From an uncultured Kineothrix sp. (lineage in GTDB: Bacteria > Bacillota > Clostridia > Lachnospirales > Lachnospiraceae), in contig CAJUMD010000024.1 in assembly GCA_910587275.1 (NCBI GenBank), positions 1 through 36,872 on the forward strand: a stretch of 36,872 nt of DNA. The letters run 5' to 3'. Both the position numbers and the translations under genes were made by a program. The notes under the pieces are model-generated. The model saw only the letters and a list, made by a program, of their open reading frames with translations. It had not been told where the DNA came from and did no database searches. Of the stretch, positions 23,389 to 32,504 are shown piece after piece; within the stretch, counting starts at the first letter, position 1; each line of letters begins with the position of its first letter.

Positions 23389-24276
23389 ATGGTATCTGTT
23401 CAGACTGAAATATTTGTTGGGAAGCGGAAGCGGACGCACGGGAAGAATATTTTGGCGGGGCGGCGGCAGTGGGATGGCATTCCGGTTGTTTTCAAAGGAT
23501 GTAACCGATGTTCCCGCTATCTGCCTATCCAAACAGAAAACGACCAGTCCGTTATCCGGAGCCGCTACGGACACCAGCTTGAATGCAAAGCCTGCAAGAA
23601 ATACTTTGTAAACGCCAAACTGAATCCCATGCGGAATCCCCAGCAGTGCAGGGAAGACGGATTGCGCCGCCGTGCCATAGAAGCGCTTGTGGATAACCTC
23701 TTAGACGAGGATTTTATCCATTTTACATTCCGCAAACAACATAAAAAGGAGTTTACGGATTATATTTGGAATAAATTCCACCGCCGCTGTTTTAAATGCC
23801 AAAAACAAATCAGCAAACAGGAAATGGCTTTGGACCATACCATGCCCCTTGCTTTCCTGTACCGGCTGGACGAAACGGCAACGTGCCTGTGTTCCACCCA
23901 TAACTCCCAATTTCCGGTGGATTATTACAGCGAAGAAGAACTGGAACGCCTGTCCGGAATCACAGGAATTCCTTTGGACATTCTGCATTCCAAAAAGGCC
24001 AACGGAAAAGTCATCCGTTTATTAAGGAAGCATGTGGTTTGGTTCTTCGACGATTTCTTGAGCCAGCCGGATTACCAAAAAATACATGACAGCAAGTTGG
24101 CGGCGGATAAAATATATGCCGCCACCATAACCATATGTTTAAAGGATTTGCCGCCGCTGCATTCCAAAGGGATCATGGCTGGAATTAACAGTGTTCGGAT
24201 GGCTTATGCCGTTACGAAGGCGAAGGTGGAACATCCGGAACGGGAAAACGTGGATGCGGACTTTGCTTATCCCTAA
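23389..24276 (+). CDS. Stand-alone HNH-type endonuclease-like protein
   Basis: About 295 residues from the ATG at 23389. It has paired zinc knuckles (C38xxC41 in KGCNRCSRYLPI and C66xxC69 in ECKACKKYF), then an HNH core: C134xxC137 (CFKCQK), D149-H150 (ALDHTMPLAF) and C166-x-C168 with H171-N172 (CLCSTHNSQFPVDYY). In this class the His-Asn-His pocket binds a metal and cuts DNA. No methylase, phage or intron gene is next to it, so its role is unclear: a solitary restriction-type nuclease, defence gene or domesticated homing-type gene. The start is uncertain: no good ribosome binding site precedes 23389, a TTG at 23356 extends the frame, and a TTG at 23452 has GGGAAG upstream. The 5-prime end overlaps dispersed repeat copy C. 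Confidence 0.8.
   Translation: MVSVQTEIFVGKRKRTHGKNILAGRRQWDGIPVVFKGCNRCSRYLPIQTENDQSVIRSRYGHQLECKACKKYFVNAKLNPMRNPQQCREDGLRRRAIEALVDNLLDEDFIHFTFRKQHKKEFTDYIWNKFHRRCFKCQKQISKQEMALDHTMPLAFLYRLDETATCLCSTHNSQFPVDYYSEEELERLSGITGIPLDILHSKKANGKVIRLLRKHVVWFFDDFLSQPDYQKIHDSKLAADKIYAATITICLKDLPPLHSKGIMAGINSVRMAYAVTKAKVEHPERENVDADFAYP
23435..23483 (+). repeat. Dispersed GC-rich repeat, copy C
   Basis: GCACGGGAAG, an ATATTTT stretch, GGCGGGGCGGCGGCAGTGGG and ATGGCATTCC follow the same block order as copies A (96-160) and B (20306-20365). Unlike the other two, this copy lies within or just before the start of a gene (the HNH nuclease). Copy A read in the matching frame also gives an HGR..F.GGRRQ.D peptide resembling HGKNILAGRRQWD here. 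Confidence 0.55.
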
Positions 24277-24432
24277 TAAAATCATAAGAAATTCTTTAGA
24301 AACCTTCTCCCCCATTTTTCATTTTTTTCCCTTATCATAAAAAATAGTAAATACCCTTGAAGATTTTTCCAGGGGAATCCCGTTATGATAAATAACACAA
24401 AAAAGACAAACCGGAAAAAGGAGACAGAACAT

Positions 24433-25455
24433 ATGAAATACATTACATTTACCGTTCCCTGTTACAATTCCCAGGACTATATGCGACGCTGCATCGATTC
24501 CCTGCTGGTCTATCAGGACGAAGTGGAGATCATTATCGTGGACGACGGTTCCACGGATGCCACACCCCAAATCGCCGATGCATACGCCAAACAATTTCCC
24601 GGCACGGTCAGGGTCATCCATAAGGAAAACGGCGGACACGGATCCGGCGTCAATGCAGGACTGGCTGCCGCAAAAGGGGAATATTTTAAAGTCGTGGATT
24701 CCGATGACTGGCTGGACGCCCGTTCCCTGCAGAAAGTCCTTTTCCGTATTATGCACTGGAACAGGGAGCAGACACCCGCGGATATGATAGTCTGCAATTA
24801 CGTTTACGATCACCTGCATGAAAATAAGAAAAAAGCCATCTCCTACCGGAATGTTTTTAAGGAAGGACAAATGCTCGGCTGGAACGACATCGGCGTTTTT
24901 TCCCCTTCTCAATATCTCGTCATGCACTCTTTGGTTTTCCGCACGGAAGTCTTAAGAAAAAGCGGGGTAACACTACCGGAACACACGTTTTATGTGGACA
25001 ATATTTTCGCATACCGTCCGCTGCCTTACGTAAAGAGCATATATTACATCGACACCGATTTATACCATTATTTTATCGGGCGGGAAGACCAGTCCGTCAA
25101 TGAGGAAGTCCTAAAGAAACGCATCGACCAACAGATATACGTAACGAAACTCGTTGCCGACTGCGTGGATTTACAGGAAGTGGCAAGACAATACCCGAAA
25201 CTGGCAAGATATATGATGCGGAATGTATCGATTATGATGGCGATTTCCTCCATCCACCTGCTCCTTATCAACTCCGACGAAGCCTGGAAGAAAAGGAGCG
25301 AATTATGGAATTATATGAAATTGAACCATAAAAACATGTACCGGAAGCTCCGCTTTACGACGCTCAGCGGCTTTACGTTCCTGCCGGGAAAAACAGGACG
25401 GTTCGTCACCATCACCGGATACCGGACGGCACGGAAAATTTACCAGTTTAATTAA
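24433..25455 (+). CDS. GT2-family glycosyltransferase
   Basis: A 340-residue cytoplasmic or membrane-associated glycosyltransferase of family GT2 (GT-A fold). The start YITFTVPCYNSQDYMRRCIDSLL is typical, with VDDGSTD at 36-42 (nucleotide binding) and DSDD at 89-92 (the metal-binding DxD region). The chosen ATG at 24433 has AAGGAG at good distance; an earlier ATG at 24385 would add 16 polar residues. It is the first gene of a three-gene plus-strand cassette with a papain-like hydrolase and a large membrane protein, so a role in making or moving a cell-envelope glycan or glycolipid is likely. The sugar donor and acceptor cannot be read from the sequence. An inverted repeat TTATCATAA / TTATGATAA (24332-24340, 24383-24391) lies just upstream. 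Confidence 0.88.
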   Translation: MKYITFTVPCYNSQDYMRRCIDSLLVYQDEVEIIIVDDGSTDATPQIADAYAKQFPGTVRVIHKENGGHGSGVNAGLAAAKGEYFKVVDSDDWLDARSLQKVLFRIMHWNREQTPADMIVCNYVYDHLHENKKKAISYRNVFKEGQMLGWNDIGVFSPSQYLVMHSLVFRTEVLRKSGVTLPEHTFYVDNIFAYRPLPYVKSIYYIDTDLYHYFIGREDQSVNEEVLKKRIDQQIYVTKLVADCVDLQEVARQYPKLARYMMRNVSIMMAISSIHLLLINSDEAWKKRSELWNYMKLNHKNMYRKLRFTTLSGFTFLPGKTGRFVTITGYRTARKIYQFN

Positions 25456-25537
25456 CAGGAAGCCAAAAACCCCGCCATAAGTGCGGCGCCCGGTTCATTG
25501 CCCGCAAAAAAGAAAGATGGAAAAAAGGAAGATGAAG

Positions 25538-26137
25538 ATGGAAACAGATAGTATGAAAAATGAAAAATTATACATTGCCCTGGTCAATACGCCCGGCATT
25601 TTCGCATGGATGATACGCAAAACCATCAAAATCGACTATATCCATGTGGTTTTATCCCTGGACCAAAATCTAGAAGACGCATACAGCGTAGGGAGACGCA
25701 ACCCGTTTCTACCCTTCTTCGCAGGGTTTGAGAAGGAAAATCCTGTACAGATTTTACGGGCATTTCCCACTGCCCATTATAAAATATACGCCATACCATG
25801 TACGAAGGAGCAAAAACAGCGCATTGCCCTGCAACTTGCCCAATGCTATCAGAAGCGTTTCCGCTTTCATTACTGTATTTTGGGGCTGCCTTTTCTGCTT
25901 ATGAAAAAACCCTTTTACCAAAAAAACCACTACACCTGTTCTTCTTTCCTGGCAAGGCTCTTGGCAGAAAACGGCGTGCTTTTCTTCCATAAACACTTTT
26001 CTTTGGTTACACCAAAGGATTTTTACGAATACCCAAAGCAGGATATCCTTTACGAAGGTGCACTGGAAACGTTCTGCCGCCAAAACGGATATCCCGCCAT
26101 GCGGAAACATTTTGGCGCCGGCATAATAACCACTTAG
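25538..26137 (+). CDS. Permuted papain-like (YiiX/YebB-type) hydrolase
   Basis: A 199-residue protein that looks like the permuted NlpC/P60 papain-like family (C92 / YiiX type), which hydrolyses amide or ester bonds. The His of the pair is probably His36 in KIDYIHVVLSL and the Cys is Cys134 in YTCSSFLARLL; this order (His before Cys) is the circularly permuted type. There is no signal peptide. Several ATGs are possible; 25538 has AAGGAAG at good spacing, 25517 and 25553 are alternatives. It ends in TAG and the next gene begins 9 bases later. Between a GT2 and an LPG-synthase-type membrane protein, it may act on a lipid or cell-wall intermediate. Substrate unknown; family assignment moderately sure. 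Confidence 0.72.
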   Translation: METDSMKNEKLYIALVNTPGIFAWMIRKTIKIDYIHVVLSLDQNLEDAYSVGRRNPFLPFFAGFEKENPVQILRAFPTAHYKIYAIPCTKEQKQRIALQLAQCYQKRFRFHYCILGLPFLLMKKPFYQKNHYTCSSFLARLLAENGVLFFHKHFSLVTPKDFYEYPKQDILYEGALETFCRQNGYPAMRKHFGAGIITT

Positions 26138-26145
26138 GAGACCTT

Positions 26146-27234
26146 ATGAAGATGAAAAACCAACCGTCCAAAAACCAAGACAAAGCGGCAGTAAGGAAAA
26201 CCGTCCGGCAGGGAATACAGTTCCTGTTTTTCCTGCTTCTGATGCTGCTGACCTACTATACCGTCTTCCGCCAAAATCATGCAAAAGACATCTTAACCGC
26301 CGTAAAAACCATGCATCCCCTCCCACTCCTTCTCTCCGTCTTCTGCGCCTTTTTCTTTGTCTGCGCCGAAGGCTTCATGATATGGTACCTTCTGCGTCTT
26401 ACGCAGAAAAACGTCCGGCTGCTGCGCTGCTTTGGCTATTCCTTTACCGGTTTTTTCTTCTCCGGCATCACACCCTCCGCCACCGGCGGACAACCCGCCC
26501 AGCTTATTGTCATGAAAAAGGACGGTATTTCCCTTGGGGATGCCACCCTGACGCTCATGACCGTCGCACTCCTTTATAAACTGGTATTGGCGCTCATCGG
26601 TACGGGATTGCTTCTTTTTTGGGGAAAAGGGCTTACCGTATATTTGGGAAACTATATTCCCCTGTATTATCTGGGATTGTTTTTAAACGTTCTGCTGGTA
26701 GTATTACTGCTGCTCCTCATGTTCCACGGGGCATGGATGGAGAAGCTGCTCTTTACCATGGAGAAAGCGGGTACCCTGCTTGGCATTTGGAAACCTTCGG
26801 AAAAGAGAAAAGCATCCTTCCGGCGGATTACTGCCGAATACCAGGATACTTTCCGGTTTTTCCTTTCCCATAAATCCAAAATACTGTTTGTCACTTTTTG
26901 CACTTTCCTGCAAAGATGCAGCCTGTTTGTGCTGACATACCTTATTTACCGCGGTATGGGGCTTACCGGATACCATGCGCTCACGGTAATCCTGCTCCAG
27001 GCTTCCATCTATATTGCCGTGGATATGCTTCCGCTTCCCGGCTCACAGGGCATATCCGAACTCATGTACCATACCGTTTTCGCCCCTGTTTTCACGGGCG
27101 GTACTCTCGCCGCATCCATGTGCATCACGCGAGGCATCAGTTTCTACCTTCCGCTAATTGCCGGAGCCGTTATAACGCTTCCCACATTTGCAAAACGAAA
27201 AAAAATACACGGTTCACCACCCCTACCACAATAA
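26146..27234 (+). CDS. LPG synthase-type / YbhN (UPF0104) integral membrane protein
   Basis: A 362-residue membrane protein of about eight helices, of the lysylphosphatidylglycerol synthase transmembrane (flippase) type. The family mark FSGITPSATGGQPAQ is present at about 106-120, and GSQGISELMYHTVF near the C-terminus is the second conserved block. It lacks the soluble aminoacyl-transferase domain of MprF, so it is the flippase-like part alone. AGGAG precedes the ATG by a short distance, and the gene follows the papain-like gene by 8 bases. Its last 12 bases overlap the end of the converging antiporter gene (stop at 27223), with no terminator between them. Likely moves or handles an envelope lipid or glycolipid made by the GT2 upstream, inferred. 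Confidence 0.85.
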   Translation: MKMKNQPSKNQDKAAVRKTVRQGIQFLFFLLLMLLTYYTVFRQNHAKDILTAVKTMHPLPLLLSVFCAFFFVCAEGFMIWYLLRLTQKNVRLLRCFGYSFTGFFFSGITPSATGGQPAQLIVMKKDGISLGDATLTLMTVALLYKLVLALIGTGLLLFWGKGLTVYLGNYIPLYYLGLFLNVLLVVLLLLLMFHGAWMEKLLFTMEKAGTLLGIWKPSEKRKASFRRITAEYQDTFRFFLSHKSKILFVTFCTFLQRCSLFVLTYLIYRGMGLTGYHALTVILLQASIYIAVDMLPLPGSQGISELMYHTVFAPVFTGGTLAASMCITRGISFYLPLIAGAVITLPTFAKRKKIHGSPPLPQ

Positions 27235-29388
27235 GTACACAAGCGTCAGGATTAGCCCCGTACAGAACAGCAGCAGACCGAACGAAAGACTCCTTCCGAT
27301 AATCGTACCGTCCTCCGCCAGTTCTTCATGTTTCATCGCAAATTTATGTTCATACTCTGCCTTGTGCGGGTGTTTCTTCCATACCGTACGGTTCATCAAA
27401 CGGACCAGATTGTCCATCCCCATACCTATCATGTGGGTCAGGTAGTTCCCCTCCTCCAGCTCATGGGGGATTTTGCTGTCCCTGTATACCGTCTTTCTAA
27501 GCAGTACTACGATACCGTCCAACAGACTGTCCAAAATCCGGCATACCACACCGCATACCATGGGCAGGATTTTAAGTAACAGCGGACGGTAAACCGCATT
27601 TTCCAAATCCCAGTACGGATTCCAGCGGTCCACGTATACCGTACCGTTTTCCTCCTGTTTCATCATCCATTTTCTAATCAGGAGAACATAAATGGCTGCG
27701 CCGATGGCAACGGAAACCAACGCACCTTTCAGGTTCGTGATGCTGAAATACCGGACTGCCTCCGCAATTCCCGGATGCATGAAGTCCCCGCCCAGCTCTG
27801 CAATGCGGTTCATGAGGATATCCGGCAGGATACCCATGACGGGAAACAGCAGCGCCCCTGCGGTTAAGGCAGCCGCGCTCACCCTGTTCATGTATTTTCC
27901 TCCCATTGCATCAAAAGTTTCCTGTACTTCCCTGTCATTGTTTTTTTCCCAAAACAAAGCCACATACAGTTTCAGCATATAGGCAACCGTACATCCGCCG
28001 CTGAATAAGAAAATCCACTCGATTCCCTTCATGGCGCCCGCTCCGAACACACATGCCTGCAAATGCCCAGCCTGCAGAGCGTGCGTATATTCCACAATGC
28101 TCTCGTGAAGCAATGTCTTACTGATATAACCGCTCCAAAGCGGCATACCACCGATTCCAAGGGCGCCCATCAGAAAGATAAACTGTAATAACGGTTTCTT
28201 CCGTCCAAATCCCCTGATTCCGTTTAAATCCAGTTTATGGATATTCATGTACACAACGCCTGCTGCCATGAACAATACCAGCTTAAACAGGGAATGGTTT
28301 ACCATATGGAGCAGCGAGCCCCTGACTGCCAGACTGTTTTCATCCCCAAGCAGCCCCTGCATTCCGATTCCCACCAAAATGAACCCAATCTGCGACACGG
28401 AAGAACACGCCAGCGTGCGTTTTAAGTTTATGGAAAACAGAGCCAGTACCGCACCCAAAGCCATTGTTACCACGCCTATGACAAGAATCAGCGTTCCCCA
28501 CTTTCCGTCATGCAGGAACAGATTGCAGCTCACCACAAGAATACCAAAAATACCCGCTTTTGTCAGGATACCGGACAAAAGCGCACTGGCAGGGGCGGGA
28601 GCCACCGGATGTGCTTTCGGCAGCCAAATATGCAGCGGAAACGCCCCCGCCTTCGCCCCGAAACCGAACAGCATACAGACACCCGCTACATAGAGCATCC
28701 GCACCTGTCCGCCATACTCCGCTCCTGTCCCGTGTAAAATATCCGCACATATTCCATACAGTTCCCGGATATCCAACGTTCCCGCCACATGGTACAGCAG
28801 GAAAAGTCCCATCAGCATCACAAGACCGCCAAGGACCGCCACCGCAAGGTAAGTATCCGCCGCCCGCAGCGAATCTGCCTTTTCGTCATGCGCCACCCAC
28901 ACATAGGAAGTAAAGGACATGATTTCAAAGAAGATAAACGTAGTATACAAATCCGCCGACAGGAACACGCCCATCGTGGCTCCAAGCGTCATCAGCAGAA
29001 AGAAATAATACCGGTTCCTGTTCCGGTAATGGGCAAAATATTCTTTGGAAAACAGCGTAGACAACAGCCACATAAACGAAGCGACGAATCCGTACAGCAC
29101 ACGGAACCCGTCCAGGGAAAAATGAAGCCCAAAACCGCAGAACCCTCGGATTCCCCCATAAACCGCATAACCCGTCAGGTTCCCCGTTCCCACCGGCATG
29201 CGGTCCATCCATCCGGCAGCGCCAAAATATGCCGCGGTTACATACAGCATCGCCGCAAACTCAACCACCGTCACGGCATCCGCCGCATAATCCCTCGCCG
29301 TCTTATTCTTCCTTCCGATTAAATAAACCGCCAAAGCGCCAACCATTGGAAATAATACCAAAAAAATAAGCATGACGTTTCCTTCCAT
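27223..29388 (-). CDS. Mrp/hydrogenase-type antiporter-like subunit (MrpA/NuoL/HyfB type)
   Basis: A large integral membrane protein (721 residues from the ATG at 29388, which has GGGAGG 7 bases away; an ATG at 29403 would add five). It is of the NuoL/NuoM/MrpA/MrpD family of proton-conducting subunits: SADLYTTFIFFEIMSFTSYVW, KAGAFPLHIWLPKAHPVAPAPASALLSG and NHSLFKLVLFMAAGV with the channel Lys and Glu residues in place. The C-terminal part (about 490-721) has extra helices and a loop with KMMKQEENGTVYVDRWNPYWDLE. It is the last gene of the Mrp-type cluster and one of four antiporter-like subunits. Its stop overlaps the converging LPG-type gene by 12 bases. Exact partner ion unknown. Confidence 0.88.
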   Translation of the reverse strand: MEGNVMLIFLVLFPMVGALAVYLIGRKNKTARDYAADAVTVVEFAAMLYVTAAYFGAAGWMDRMPVGTGNLTGYAVYGGIRGFCGFGLHFSLDGFRVLYGFVASFMWLLSTLFSKEYFAHYRNRNRYYFFLLMTLGATMGVFLSADLYTTFIFFEIMSFTSYVWVAHDEKADSLRAADTYLAVAVLGGLVMLMGLFLLYHVAGTLDIRELYGICADILHGTGAEYGGQVRMLYVAGVCMLFGFGAKAGAFPLHIWLPKAHPVAPAPASALLSGILTKAGIFGILVVSCNLFLHDGKWGTLILVIGVVTMALGAVLALFSINLKRTLACSSVSQIGFILVGIGMQGLLGDENSLAVRGSLLHMVNHSLFKLVLFMAAGVVYMNIHKLDLNGIRGFGRKKPLLQFIFLMGALGIGGMPLWSGYISKTLLHESIVEYTHALQAGHLQACVFGAGAMKGIEWIFLFSGGCTVAYMLKLYVALFWEKNNDREVQETFDAMGGKYMNRVSAAALTAGALLFPVMGILPDILMNRIAELGGDFMHPGIAEAVRYFSITNLKGALVSVAIGAAIYVLLIRKWMMKQEENGTVYVDRWNPYWDLENAVYRPLLLKILPMVCGVVCRILDSLLDGIVVLLRKTVYRDSKIPHELEEGNYLTHMIGMGMDNLVRLMNRTVWKKHPHKAEYEHKFAMKHEELAEDGTIIGRSLSFGLLLFCTGLILTLVYLLW

Positions 29389-29438
29389 ATGGCAACCTCC
29401 CATCCTAAAATCATTCTATGTCCGTCCAATACAACCAA

Positions 29439-30914
29439 TTAGTAAATACCCCCCGCCACATCCGTAAAGAACGACACCACCGGTGTGGAAAACAGCCCGA
29501 ACACAACTATCATGACAGTAAACACCATAAGGGGCAGCAACATCTTCCAATTGGGGTCCTTCACGTTCCGCAGCTTTCCGTCATCAAAACCTGCCGCCGG
29601 AAAAAATGCCCTTATCACAATTGTCAGCATATAAATTGCCGTTAAAAGCGCCGAAACCAACAGACACCCGATTCCGAAACAGGCAAGCATGCTGCCGCTT
29701 TCCACCGCCGCATACGCCAGATTCCATTTGCTGATGAATCCGGCCAATCCCGGCACACCCATAAGCGCCAGCGCCGACACCGTAAAAATGCCGAACACCC
29801 ACGGCATCTTCCTCCCCATTCCGTCCAGCTCATGGACATAGTGCTTCCCCGTCTGGTGCATGATGGCGCCGGCGCAGAAGAAGGAACAGATTTTCATAAA
29901 TGCATGGAATACCATGTGGGACAACGCTCCCACCATCCCAAGTGGTGTCATAATGACTGCCCCAAAAAGGATATAGGATAAATTGCTGATGGTGGAATAT
30001 GCCAGCCGGCGCTTAAGATGCGTTTCCTTCACCGCACGGCTGCACCCGTAGACAATCGTAAACATCACCACTCCCATAGTCGCGTACTGCGCCCATGTCC
30101 CCCGCAGGAAATCCGCTCCGTAACTGTAATACGTAAGCCTGAGTATGGCAAAAGCGCCTGCCTTCACCACCGCCACCGCATGAAGCAGCGCCGTCACCGG
30201 CGTCGGGGCAACGCCCGCCTGCGGCAGCCACGAGTTAAAAGGACAGATTGCCGCCTTTACGCCAAATCCCATAAACGCAATCACGTAAATCAAAAGCAGG
30301 GAATTGGTTTTTCCTCCGATTTTCGCCGCATCCAGCACACCTCCGAGGACAAAATCCGTGGTACTTCCATATACAATGATAAAAATCAGCCCGATAAACG
30401 CAAACGCCGCACCGCCCAAAGAATAATACAGGTACTTACGGCTTGCCAATATTGCTTCCCTCGTCAATGTATGCATCACAAGAGGTACCGTTACTAACGT
30501 CAGCAGTTCGTAAAAGAAATACATGGTCAGAAGATTGCCCGCCAGCGCAATTCCCAGCGTCACCCCATAGGTCATGGTATAAAACAGGAAGAAAACTTTT
30601 TCGTGTTTTTCTTTCGTCATGTATTCAAAGGCAAATAAGGTGGCAAACGGCCAAAGAAAAGAGACCAGCCCGGCGAATACCATCGCCATCCCGTCCACCC
30701 TGAACGCAATGGAAAGATTTCCCGTAAAATTTGCCAATACAAAAGTTTCCTCCGGTCTGTTGGAAAGAAGCGCCCATACCAGAAGGGAATTCACGCACAC
30801 CAACGTCTCCAGGAACACCTCCATATGCCATCTTTTCCGAAAAGGAACCGCCGGCACCAAAACACCGGTTAAAACCGGCAGTAATATAACAGTCAGCAAC
30901 ATTATTTCACTCAT
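29439..30914 (-). CDS. MrpD/NuoM-type antiporter subunit
   Basis: A 491-residue, about 14-helix protein of the proton-pumping antiporter-like family. Typical segments: LLTMYFFYELLTLVTVPLVMHTLTREA, FGVKAAICPFNSWLPQAGVAPTPVTALLHAVAVVKAGAF and HMVFHAFMKICSFFCAGAIMHQTGK. GAGG lies before the ATG. It sits between the 726-residue-type subunit and another MrpD-type subunit, with gaps of about 50 bases each, in one minus-strand operon with the genes up to 36820. It forms part of the Mrp-like membrane arm and probably moves H+ against Na+ or K+. Confidence 0.88.
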   Translation of the reverse strand: MSEIMLLTVILLPVLTGVLVPAVPFRKRWHMEVFLETLVCVNSLLVWALLSNRPEETFVLANFTGNLSIAFRVDGMAMVFAGLVSFLWPFATLFAFEYMTKEKHEKVFFLFYTMTYGVTLGIALAGNLLTMYFFYELLTLVTVPLVMHTLTREAILASRKYLYYSLGGAAFAFIGLIFIIVYGSTTDFVLGGVLDAAKIGGKTNSLLLIYVIAFMGFGVKAAICPFNSWLPQAGVAPTPVTALLHAVAVVKAGAFAILRLTYYSYGADFLRGTWAQYATMGVVMFTIVYGCSRAVKETHLKRRLAYSTISNLSYILFGAVIMTPLGMVGALSHMVFHAFMKICSFFCAGAIMHQTGKHYVHELDGMGRKMPWVFGIFTVSALALMGVPGLAGFISKWNLAYAAVESGSMLACFGIGCLLVSALLTAIYMLTIVIRAFFPAAGFDDGKLRNVKDPNWKMLLPLMVFTVMIVVFGLFSTPVVSFFTDVAGGIY

Positions 30915-30968
30915 TATTTACCTCATTTCCGCACTGCTTTCTGCGCAAAACCATTTCGCTTCTCTTGC

Positions 30969-32492
30969 TTATAAAAGCTCCGCCGCAATCCCGGAGACAT
31001 AATCCGCCAACGGATTCGGAAACATCCCAAGCGCTGCCGCCAGCACCGCCAAAACCAGCAGCGGCACAAGCATAAGGGGAGAGGCTTCTTTAGTCAGGGA
31101 AAAAAACAGCTTCTTCCCCTTCTCTCCTTCCTCCGGGTACCGGTAACCGGAACCGGGAAAAAATCCCCTCATAGTAACCGGCAGCAGATAACCTGCCGTC
31201 AGCAGCGCACTGACTAACAATACCACCGGTCCCAGCCATGAGAATACCGGAATACCGGAATCAAGCGCCCCCTGCGCCAAATACCATTTGCTGATAAACC
31301 CGCTGGCGGGCGGTATGCCGATTAACGCCAGCGAAGCAACCGTATAACACCATAGCGTTACCGGCATCTGCTTACCGATACCCCGCAGCCCGTCCACCTT
31401 CGTTTTGCCCGTCTTATGGATGATGGCGCCGGCAGCAAGAAACAATGCACATTTTATAAATGCATGGTACACCACATGCAGCAGCGCGCCCTCCATGGCT
31501 GTGGGCTGCAGCAGGGCAAGCCCGAACAAAATATAGGAAAGCTGGCTGACCGTGGAATACGCCAGCCTTTTCTTAAGCACATTTTCCCTGAACGCCAGCA
31601 TGGACCCCATGAATACCGTAAGCAGGGCAAGCGACATCCACACGGTCTGTACCCATGTCCCCCGGATAAAATCCGCGCCGAACATATCATATACCACACG
31701 AATCATGCCAAACACGCCTGCTTTTACGATTACTGCCGACAACGCCGCACTGGCAGGGGCAGGCGCTGCGGGATGGGCGGTGGGCAGCCATGCGTGGAGC
31801 GGGAACATGCCGGCCTTTACACCAAAACCGAGAATCATGAGGAACGCCGCCGCCAGCAGCAATCCTTCCTTCCCTGCCACCATCTCCGGGTTCAATACCC
31901 CTCCTGCCGTAAACGTCAGCGTATTGCCGTACCGGTAGAGGATATACAGCCCGAACAGTACCATGTAAGCCCCGCAAAACGAATAAAATAAGTATTTTAA
32001 TCCTGCCATCACCGCTTCCCGGTTTCCGGTATGCAATACCAACGGTACGGAAAAAAGCGTCATCATCTCATAAAACATATAAAACGTAACCAGGTTCCCG
32101 GAAAATACCAGTCCGTTTAAAATTCCATACACAATAAAGTAAAAACCGTAAAACCGTTTCTCCCCCTCCTCCCGTTTTCCCTTATGGGGTTCCATATAAG
32201 AAAAACAGAAAAACCCGGCAAGTATCCACACCACCGTCACCACTGCCGCAAACAAAAATCCCAGCCTGTCCGGTTTAAAATATACCGGAAGCGCCTTCGT
32301 CAACCGGAACAAAGTCATACCCTGCCCCTCCGCCGGGACATGGGTCAGCACATACGCCACCGAGCCGCCCGTAACAAGCAGCCCTATTCCGGTCAGATAC
32401 GTCAGTACTTTCCGGTTTTTTGGCTCTTTCATCACGAACAGCAGCAATCCGGCGGCTATGGGAAATAAAATTGGAAAAAGCATTGCAGACAT
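30969..32492 (-). CDS. MrpD/NuoN-type antiporter subunit
   Basis: A 507-residue membrane protein of the same family. Marks: NLVTFYMFYEMMTLFSVPLVLHTGNREA, GFGVKAGMFPLHAWLPTAHPAAPAPASAALSAVIVKAGVFG and HVVYHAFIKCALFLAAGAIIHKTGK. A GTG at 32495 directly precedes the ATG at 32492; the GGGGG site suits the ATG better. Its stop lies 54 bases before the next gene. It looks like a sister of the subunit at 29439 (same motif order and length), so this part of the cluster probably arose by duplication. It belongs to the Mrp-type antiporter. Confidence 0.88.
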   Translation of the reverse strand: MSAMLFPILFPIAAGLLLFVMKEPKNRKVLTYLTGIGLLVTGGSVAYVLTHVPAEGQGMTLFRLTKALPVYFKPDRLGFLFAAVVTVVWILAGFFCFSYMEPHKGKREEGEKRFYGFYFIVYGILNGLVFSGNLVTFYMFYEMMTLFSVPLVLHTGNREAVMAGLKYLFYSFCGAYMVLFGLYILYRYGNTLTFTAGGVLNPEMVAGKEGLLLAAAFLMILGFGVKAGMFPLHAWLPTAHPAAPAPASAALSAVIVKAGVFGMIRVVYDMFGADFIRGTWVQTVWMSLALLTVFMGSMLAFRENVLKKRLAYSTVSQLSYILFGLALLQPTAMEGALLHVVYHAFIKCALFLAAGAIIHKTGKTKVDGLRGIGKQMPVTLWCYTVASLALIGIPPASGFISKWYLAQGALDSGIPVFSWLGPVVLLVSALLTAGYLLPVTMRGFFPGSGYRYPEEGEKGKKLFFSLTKEASPLMLVPLLVLAVLAAALGMFPNPLADYVSGIAAELL

Positions 32493-32504
32493 CACATCAA
32501 CCCC

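Noticed and set aside
24332..24391. 9-bp inverted repeat TTATCATAA / TTATGATAA before the glycosyltransferase
   Set aside because: AT-rich short arms with a 42-base spacer are expected by chance and no promoter of good quality is placed with it. Mentioned only in the gene entry.
24319..24927. 202-codon minus-strand ORF antisense to the glycosyltransferase
   Set aside because: The plus-strand frame encodes a clear GT2 with VDDGSTD and DSDD. The antisense frame has no recognisable domain or start signal.
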